From: Dactylonectria macrodidyma
Lineage: Eukaryota; Ascomycota; Sordariomycetes; Hypocreales; Nectriaceae
Assembly: GCA_020744425.1 (NCBI GenBank)
Contig: JAGMUV010000025.1
Span: forward strand, 868,001-932,000
Length of the DNA: 64,000 nucleotides
Reading direction: 5' to 3'
Positions 57,301 to 64,000 of the stretch are shown in pieces. A program made the translations under genes and the position numbers. Below the pieces are notes generated by a model that had not been told where the DNA came from, searched no databases, and saw only the letters and a list, made by a program, of their open reading frames with translations. How positions within the stretch are numbered: the stretch's first letter is position 1; each line of letters opens with the position of its first letter.

Positions 57301-60242
57301 TATATACTACTTTTAATAAAAGAAACTCAGTTAAGGCTAGTAAAGGCAAAAGTATTTATAAAACTTAATATTTAATAAGCCTTTTATTAAATATAAATAT
57401 CTTTAGAATCTAAGGATTTTATAGCTTTTAAGACTTAGTATAGTACTTATAAGTATAAGATAGTATTATTTAGTCTAATTAATAGCTTTTTATACTTTTA
57501 AGCTTATATTAATTATATTTTAATAGATCTTTTAAATATTTACTATATAATATATATTAATAATATTCTTATTTATTTAGAAAATATTAAAGATTATAAA
57601 GTATATATTAATATAGTCTTAGAATAATTAATTATAATAGAGTTATAAATAGATATTAATAAATCAGAATTCTATATTATAAAGATAGAGTTCTTAAGCT
57701 TTATAATTATAATAAATAGAATCTGAATAGACTTAAAAAAGATAAAAGCTATTATAAACTAAGAAGAACTAATAAATATATAAGGAGTATAAGCCTTCTT
57801 TAAGTTTTATAACTTCTACTGAAAGTTCATTAAGTTTTATAATTAGATAGTATAACTACTTATACTATTAATAAAGAAGGAGATCTTATAGAAGTAAACT
57901 AAAGAGAAAATAACTATAATAAAGGCTATAAAGTTAGTAATTTTATTAGCCTTATACTAAGCCTAATATAACCTTCTCTATAATATAATTATTAAGACTA
58001 ATGTATTAAAAGGTATAATAACTATAGTATTAATTTAGAAGGGTAATAATAAAGACTAACACTCTATAGCTTTCTTCTTTAAGATAATAAATAATATAGA
58101 AATATATTATCTGATCTATAATTAGAAGATGCTTATAATAGTATTAGCCTTAAAGGAATAGAATACTAAGCTCTTAGGGCTTTAATAGAAATTCTTAATT
58201 ATTACTAACTATAAAGCCCTTAAGTATTTTTTAATAAAATAACGCTTTAATAATAAGTAAGCATAGTAAGCAGACGACCTAGCGCTTTATAACTTTAAGA
58301 TTACTTACTATTTAAAGTAAGAGAATATTATAGTAAATACTCTATCTTAGAAGTTATCTAAACTGGCTATACAGAAGGCATAATAAGAAGCTATATAGAA
58401 TAGGGTATTATTAAGTCAGGACCTAGTAATTAGTTCTATTAACTATAAGGTTATAGCCAGCCTCTATACTAAGCCTGGTTTTAGAGAAGGGCTAGAGGTA
58501 GTATTAATTAGGGCTAAAGCTATTAAGTCTTTAGTTAGCTCTAGAAGAGAGGCTATCTAAGTGCTAGAAGGATAGAAGCTGCTTAATGCTATCTTCTGAG
58601 CTAATAGGGCTTCTCCTTAATCACTGCCTTACTAAGAGAATGCAGAGAAGAAGGCTAATAGTTAGATAATAAATAAAAATATAGTTTACTAGAACTAGCG
58701 CATTTTTATTCTAAATAAAGGTATTTTCTAAATATTAGTTATTAAGGAGAATTACTATAAGCTTAATATAGCTTACTTAAGATATAATGAAACTATTAAA
58801 TTAATTATTAAAAGGTTCTAGTAGCTAGGCTTATTAACTAATATTAATTAATTCTAAGTAAATTATAAGCTATATAGAAGAGCTTATACTAATAAAAATA
58901 AGACTTTTAAATTACTATACTTATTAAAAGTCCTATACTAAATATAGTAATATATAATAATAGACTTCTATTATATACTTAAAGATAAAAATAGATATAA
59001 CTATATATAAGTAATTATTAATTAGCTTAGTAAGATTGCTTTTTCTATACTTTACTATTAAATAATAATAGTAAAGGATATTATATATATATACTATTAT
59101 TATATTTATTATATTTTTAAAGTATTAAAGATAGTAATATTAAACTAAGGACTATAGTTTATTACTACTTTTATAAATAAGCTATATAAGCTTATTAGAA
59201 TAAAGTAAAAACTAAATATAGTAAAGTACCCTTAGATAGATAGAAATACTAAGATCTATAATTAGTACTTAAATTACTAATTATAACTATTTATTAACTA
59301 TTATGAAAATAATTAGAGTGAATTATTACTATTAATAAACTATATATAAATAAATCTTTACTATAAGTTATTAAGTATAGAATTAGTAAAACTATTACTT
59401 AACTACTTACTTTAATTCTAATTTAATTAAAATAAGAAAACTAATCTTAAGAGCTATAAAATAAAAGCTGAATGTTTATTAAAGGAGGATGCTTAATAGT
59501 ATACTAAGCGGATTGCAGACTCTATTAAAGTTACTAAGTAGAATCTTTACTAAGTATAGGAATAGTAAATCTACTAAGCTAATAAAAAGCACTAAGAACT
59601 GGATTTTATAATTAGAAATAAAGTCTAAGTTAATATATATAGACTTATAAATATAAGACTTAGCTAAGTATTAGATTAAAAGAAGAGAAGGCTATAGACT
59701 ATTATAAAATAAGTTAAGCATTTATACTACTTAGACTTACTCTCTTTATAATATATAAATCTAATTCTATATATAGATTAATTATAGTATTATCTTAATA
59801 ATCTTATATTAAAGTAGAATAAGGACTTACTATTACTTAAAGTTATTAATAGTACTAAAGAATATAAGATTTATAAAGTTAAGGAATTATAATATAATAA
59901 GTATAATAAATAGCTTTAGTATAAAATAAACTAAGTTAGATATAACCTTAATAATAAATAGTATTTTATTAAAAACTTTAAAAATATATTAATATAACTA
60001 AAAGAATTCTATAATGAATATTTAAAAGCACTTAGGCTATTAAAATAATTATAGGCCTAGGTTAATATAATTACTATAGATATAGATATATTAAAGTACT
60101 CTAATAATAATTAACTAATTAAACTAAGCTAAGGGCCTAAGAAAGCATAATAGAAACGAAGAGTCTTTATTATCTAGTGATTATAAGAATTTAATAACTT
60201 ACGCTTATATAATCATTTTAAGCGCCTTAAAGAGGGGGGTGA

Positions 60243-60435
60243 TGTAATAGGAGCATCTGGAGTACTAGACTTAGAGTAGGGTCGATATATAATTAGAACG
60301 CACAGAGCAGGCTATAGGGACTATTAACGCGTGTATATATCTATACGCCTGCCCGCTTTCTCTTTCCTCTTTATTATAGTATTCTTATAATATAGTAGCA
60401 TTACCTCTTGAGTTGATCTCATCTGGCCCGTGATA
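60243..60435 (+). repeat. 3' LTR of the gypsy element (193 bp)
   Basis: Starts TGTAATAGGAGC, ends CCCGTGATA, followed by the TTAGT duplication. It differs from the 5' LTR mainly by transitions. Confidence 0.85.
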
Positions 60436-60602
60436 TTAGTAGAACGGTTAAGTCACATTTACTAAGCAGTAGTCATAATATTACATTAAGTAATAGTCAA
60501 TATACGATGATGTATAGCGGTCAGAGTAGATTAAGGTAACCAAGTTATATTAATAGCTAAGGAGCTGCTCATTCTACATAGTAGATGTGCACTCTCAGGT
60601 GT

Positions 60603-61170
60603 TGAAACGACCTTAGCGGACGAGGAAGAAACCACACCCAAATGGCTAGCTATCCTTCCGGGGCCGCTGGGGCCAATCGCGACAGACGCTGTCCCGCCGC
60701 CTCCAGCGGAGGTCGGCAGCGGCTGCTTCTAGCACTACCGCAGGTGAAGGTAACAGGCCGGTCTCTTCAAGATAGCTAGAAAAGTGTCTAATTAGACACT
60801 CTATCGAGTTGGATCGCCGCTGCGGAAGGTGGCAAGGCTCGAAAAGATGAAGGTTGCAGCAGCAGATCCCGGCTTGGGTGGAAGACCGCGGACGCGGTCG
60901 GTCAGGTTCGCAGGAAGAGGGCGATTTCAGCGGAATTAAAAGAAGTATGATGGAAAGCAGGAAATCCTTGATGAAATTGATAGTCATACAGTCTAGAAAA
61001 TAACAGTGCCGTTGAATTCCGCAACTGAGAGGCTTCCCTGCCTCCCCAGCTGTTGAAGCCAGTGATGATGATGTGCCTTCGAAAATCCCTAGAAAAATCC
61101 CGGGACCTAGAGAGTTGAATCTCTAGTCCCCACAACCCTATCTAACCCCTGTCCCGCCACAATCGCATCA
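60603..61170. mobile_element. solo LTR, family S, copy 2 (568 bp, 4-bp target duplication)
   Basis: Begins TGAAACGACC and ends AATCGCATCA like the copy at 25,739; flanked by GTGT (60,599-60,602 and 61,171-61,174). It sits inside the 384-bp LTR-like element. A 113-codon minus-strand frame (60,987-60,646) matches the one in copy 1. Normal GC content. Confidence 0.75.
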
Positions 61171-61363
61171 GTGTCTACATACTAGGTAGATCGCAGGTCC
61201 CCGTGGATCGTGCGATCCCTAGGTTATTGGATGAAATTTGTGAGTGCTACATTACTGCCGGTCCTGACCGCCTTTGGACCCTTTGGGTCGAGCATGGGTC
61301 ATGACAAGTATATAGTATTCATAGCCTACTCGCTTGTTTGGCTTACTTACTTATTAAGTACGT

Positions 61364-62218
61364 TATTAATTATTAAATAGTTCATATAACCAATTAATGA
61401 CTTTGAATATATATATATATATTATATCTCTATTCACTATGGCCCCCGCCCCTTGAGGTCAGGGAGGTCTAGCTCTCCTTTCTTCTTAATACAGGCTAGC
61501 CGGCCGGAGGCTCAGCGAGCCCTCTCTGAGTCAGTCCTGACAACCCCTTGCTTCTCACATGACTCCCTAGTGCCCTAGTGTTCCAACATGCCTCCAATTC
61601 AACAGTTACAAAGGGATACCTAGCCCAAAACCCGGACTTAGCGGTGAAGGAGGCCGTCTAGCACAGTTAACAAAAGTTTCAGCCCCACCCCATTGACTGA
61701 GGCTGAGAAATTGATGGTCAGCACTGGGATCCCAGAGACGCAATTCACCCGACTTACGTTTAATTCCGCGGACCCCATTCCACTCATGCCACGTATTCAA
61801 CCCCTAAAATCCGTCAGTCCCCGCCGCAACTCTTTAGCGCCTCATGTCAGCTTGTGCATATCCCAGCCACACCTCATCAGATACACAAGTGCACTAGGTG
61901 TGATGAGAAAGATGCAGCATCACATATCAGGACATCAAGCAATACACAACCAGTCAACCTAATTAAGTAGGATCAACACACAGATTCGACGAGAGGCCAC
62001 GCATGGTATGGGTAAGCTCAGGATGGCGAAGCTTCATTTCGACCCGGCTCCGATGCGGGATCGCGGTTGATGGCGTCACATGACTGAATGACCATCTTCT
62101 TTGCTCCGGAGGCCTCACATCCCCACAGAGGGCTAGAAAAAACACCACAAAACAGCGAGAACGAAGTTTTGAAATCGAAGGAAGCGACAGCCCCGAATTA
62201 CGCCTGCCTGTGGTCGCA
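61364..62218. other. intergenic, with GC-rich dispersed repeat copy c at 61,436-61,610
   Basis: The block CCCGCCCCTTGAGGTCAG, CTCAGCGAGCCCTCTCTGAG, GTCAGTCCTGAC and ATGCCTCCAATTCAACAG aligns with 5,978-6,150 and 33,105-33,215. The 89-codon frame at 61,693-61,962 shows no domain and is not called. Confidence 0.5.
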
Positions 62219-62515
62219 ATGGCCTCCACGGATTGCAATGCTCCCCCCGGCATTGAATTGACACCCATGGAAGCCAGTTGTGCCCTCAGAGTAGGCCCCG
62301 TGGATCTGTTAGCCGGACAGGCTTGCGAAGACGAAAGTCTTTTGCCCATACCTAAACACCGTTCTTATGAAGAGGCTTTCGACCTGATGCTATGGTTATT
62401 TTGCATGGGGCGCAAGTTACCCCATGGGTTCGGGTCATCACAGCGCCGCCTCCCCCGTCCCGACCCAGTCGGGGCCAGGGCTCCGTGGGACGTGCACGCG
62501 TGCACGGTTTACTAA
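62219..62515 (+). CDS. possible small hypothetical protein (98 aa)
   Basis: ATG 62,219 (MASTDCNAPPGIELTPMEAS) to TAA 62,515. Residues 1-65 have a mixed, protein-like composition (SYEEAFDLMLWLF); the rest is Arg/Pro-rich and may read into an intron or non-coding DNA. No family recognised. Confidence 0.25.
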   Translation: MASTDCNAPPGIELTPMEASCALRVGPVDLLAGQACEDESLLPIPKHRSYEEAFDLMLWLFCMGRKLPHGFGSSQRRLPRPDPVGARAPWDVHACTVY

Positions 62516-62676
62516 GTGATCCTAAATACATGTTGATCAACCAATTGATCAACATATACAGATTATGCGGTGTAATTGATCGGAGCCCTGGTCGGGGCTG
62601 CTTTGACGGGCCGGCAACTTCGACCTGCAGACCGTGCTTTGCACCTGGCTGTTCTTATCCTTGAACGGATGGGCTG

Positions 62677-62904
62677 CTAGGATTCGGCGGTCCGTTGGCA
62701 GTTGGGGGTTTGCTCGCGTAACGAAGACAGGCTTGGGTCAATGTCTTGGGTAGGTGTTGTCGCTGGTTTAGTATAGCCAAATTGTACAAACTCCGGCTGG
62801 AATGTCGGTGCTAGGTCAGTGCGAATGCGAGGGTCGGTCTTGATGGCATGTGAGATGCCGGGGATCATGTCGATGCGATATGCGATCTGTTTTGCATTAG
62901 TCAT
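62677..62904 (-). CDS. possible small hypothetical protein or first exon (75 aa)
   Basis: ATG 62,904 (MTNAKQIAYRIDMIPGISHA) to the stop at 62,677. The first ~50 residues use codons typical of filamentous fungi (many C-ending codons). The C-terminal end is Ser/Thr-rich and may be intronic. No domain seen. Confidence 0.3.
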   Translation of the reverse strand: MTNAKQIAYRIDMIPGISHAIKTDPRIRTDLAPTFQPEFVQFGYTKPATTPTQDIDPSLSSLREQTPNCQRTAES

Positions 62905-64000
62905 TGGAGCAATAGGGGGTTAGAAGCTGGACCAAGCTGGACGATATCTGAAATCTATGCACTATGTCGCAGCCACGCTACTTGTGGGCGCCTGTATGTC
63001 AGCAATCCCAGTGGGAGCGGACGCTCCCTACCCGGAGGGGGGGGGAGCCGTTCACTGACCGGGAAAAAGCACCCTTGATTAGGAAGATGCTATATTTATC
63101 GATAGGCGAATTTTACTATAGCTAGAAGTAGCTAGACACAAACTCTGACCCTGATCAATAACCTTGAAAGTTTTATGGGAGCGGACGCGACTATGGGGAT
63201 TGCCGAAATATAGGCCCCCACAAGTAGTTTATAAGTGGCTCAAAGAGAAATAAAATTTCTACTAAAAGCGGACTTTCATTTCGGGTTCCACTATGCCAGC
63301 CCATCTTCCAACAAATAACATATCAGCAAGTCCGTTCCAAGCTTCATCGTCGGTTAATCACAAAGCTTGCCCTGTCAAAGAACCATCCACCTTCCTGGCT
63401 GAGTCTGCTCCCCAGCCTCGCCGGACCTCCCTGTTCCTCATAGTGTTTTGAAGGGCCTCAATCCCTGGTACGTGTCAGTAATAGCAATCAGCCAGCGATT
63501 GACCGCGAATTGGGGCAGCCCTGGCCGCCTTGTGCCACAGGGCGATCTCGCTTTGGCACTGCCTCCTTTGTTGGACAGGGCGGGTGCGGCTTCAACACTT
63601 CTCGGCACAGTGTTGCGATTCCATGGCCGGCATCTCAAGGCACCCACATCCCATTGTTCCATAGTCCCTTGAATCAACCAACCTCTCTTCGATGATCTCA
63701 GATATGACGAGATATTGATGACCCGAGATCCGCAACATCAAATGGCCACGGGATAACAAGTTGGTTACGATACAGGCATGTCGTTGCTGTATCACCGCCC
63801 GACAATCGTTAACGTCCTTTCTAACCATTCCGCAGAGTAGCTGGATGCCGCAACGGAAGATCATTAGAAGAGGCCTGAATATCAGGTAACTAAGCCCATA
63901 ACGGAGTGAGACCCCGCACAAGGTGGGCTTGAGTCAAGCCTAGACCAGTTGCAGGGATCTTCAAATGGAAGGTCCTTGGCGATCCGGCCCTCTGACTCCT
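62905..64000. other. no gene recognised
   Basis: Normal composition. A GGGAGCGGACGC motif occurs twice (about 63,014 and 63,179), with a G-rich tract near 63,037-63,050. Overlapping frames on both strands at 63,440-63,920 lack any domain and have no preferred strand. Confidence 0.4.

Larger units (their letters stand above)
54144..60435 (+). mobile_element. Ty3/gypsy LTR retrotransposon, full length (6,292 bp), RIP-inactivated
   Basis: LTRs of 193 bp at 54,144-54,336 and 60,243-60,435 (TGTAATAGGAGC start, CCCGTGATA end); target duplication TTAGT at 54,139-54,143 and 60,436-60,440. The polypurine tract AAAGAGGGGGGTGA abuts the 3' LTR. Reading stops as former Gln/Trp reveals gag with a decayed CCHC knuckle (KCFKYKKVSYTY, about 55,829-55,865), reverse transcriptase (FYIDYKKFNKL near 57,240; IYINNILIY near 57,552, from YxDDILIY), then RNase H, with integrase-like sequence downstream (about 58,740-59,500). 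Reverse transcriptase before integrase defines Ty3/gypsy. No frame is intact. Confidence 0.88.
54054..61306. mobile_element. solo LTR-like element (net ~384 bp) inserted in copy 5, itself interrupted twice
   Basis: Borders are set by comparison with the intact TIR copy 2. The duplicated target is AGTGT, seen as AATAT (54,049-54,053) and AGTAT (61,307-61,311), both explained by C-to-T type changes. The inserted sequence starts TATAATAG (from TGTAA-CAG or similar) and ends GTCATGACA, so it has TG...CA ends. Removing the gypsy element, the second solo LTR and their duplications leaves about 384 bp without ORF. Confidence 0.65.
53222..61363. mobile_element. TA-flanked TIR element, copy 5, broken by four nested insertions
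   Basis: The left arm starts ACGTATTTAATAAGTGAG at 53,222 (TA at 53,220-53,221) and the matching right arm ends AAGTACGT at 61,363 (TA at 61,364-61,365). The pieces 53,222-53,374, 53,819-54,053 and 61,312-61,363 align in order with copy 2 (17,888-18,327), differing mostly by transitions. The gaps are explained by the TIR copy at 53,375-53,816 and by the LTR nest at 54,054-61,306. Confidence 0.8.

Noticed and set aside
63438..63921. Overlapping 60-109 codon frames on both strands near the right edge
   Set aside because: Neither strand shows domains, intron signals or a preferred composition.

Overview
The window looks like a chromosome segment of a filamentous ascomycete (Pezizomycotina). Three things point there: spliceosomal introns with fungal signals (GTATGT, GCTAAC, TAG), large AT-rich islands in which nearly all CA/TG dinucleotides have become TA (the mark of repeat-induced point mutation, RIP), and a repeat fraction of Ty1/copia, Ty3/gypsy, solo LTRs and TIR elements. 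No rRNA, tRNA or CRISPR was seen.

Layout. 1-7,047 has normal base composition. It holds a two-exon gene for a fungal membrane-protein family (3,623-5,085, minus), two small possible genes and three eroded copies of one dispersed repeat. 7,048-40,293 is a 33-kb RIP island. It contains two full-length copia elements of one family in opposite orientation (7,065-12,595 plus; 34,285-40,293 minus), a third copia type whose gag-pol is still one frame of 1,476 codons (18,963-23,390 minus), a RIP-damaged non-LTR ORF resembling the large fungal RecQ-like repeat proteins, solo LTRs and several TIR elements. 40,294-52,095 is a gene island of normal composition. 52,096-61,363 is a second AT-rich island made of one nest of transposons. 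61,364-64,000 returns to normal composition with only weak ORFs.

The gene island is the main interest. An intronless gene of about 6.1 kb (45,762 plus) encodes a TcB/TcC-type (SpvB, TcdB-middle, Rhs core) toxin-complex protein, a class best known from insect-associated bacteria. It is probably a bacterial acquisition. Its reading frame changes phase once, near 51,720, inside the variable C-terminal part after the Rhs core. Two minus-strand genes lie beside it: a protein made of six ~58-residue repeats that looks like a beta-propeller or lectin (40,944-42,014), and an unrecognised 373-residue protein with weaker internal repeats (43,576-44,697). No TcA subunit is in the window. A joint role for the three genes is inferred from position only.

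The best candidate for something undescribed among the repeats is a family of 427-477 bp TIR elements (six copies) with TA target duplications. Two insertions are confirmed by matching empty sites inside the window. Their terminal repeats carry GCGAGT motifs spaced exactly 17 bp apart, a phase kept although the spacer sequences differ between copies. One of them was hit in turn by a sister copy, a solo LTR, a gypsy element and a second solo LTR, giving a readable insertion history.
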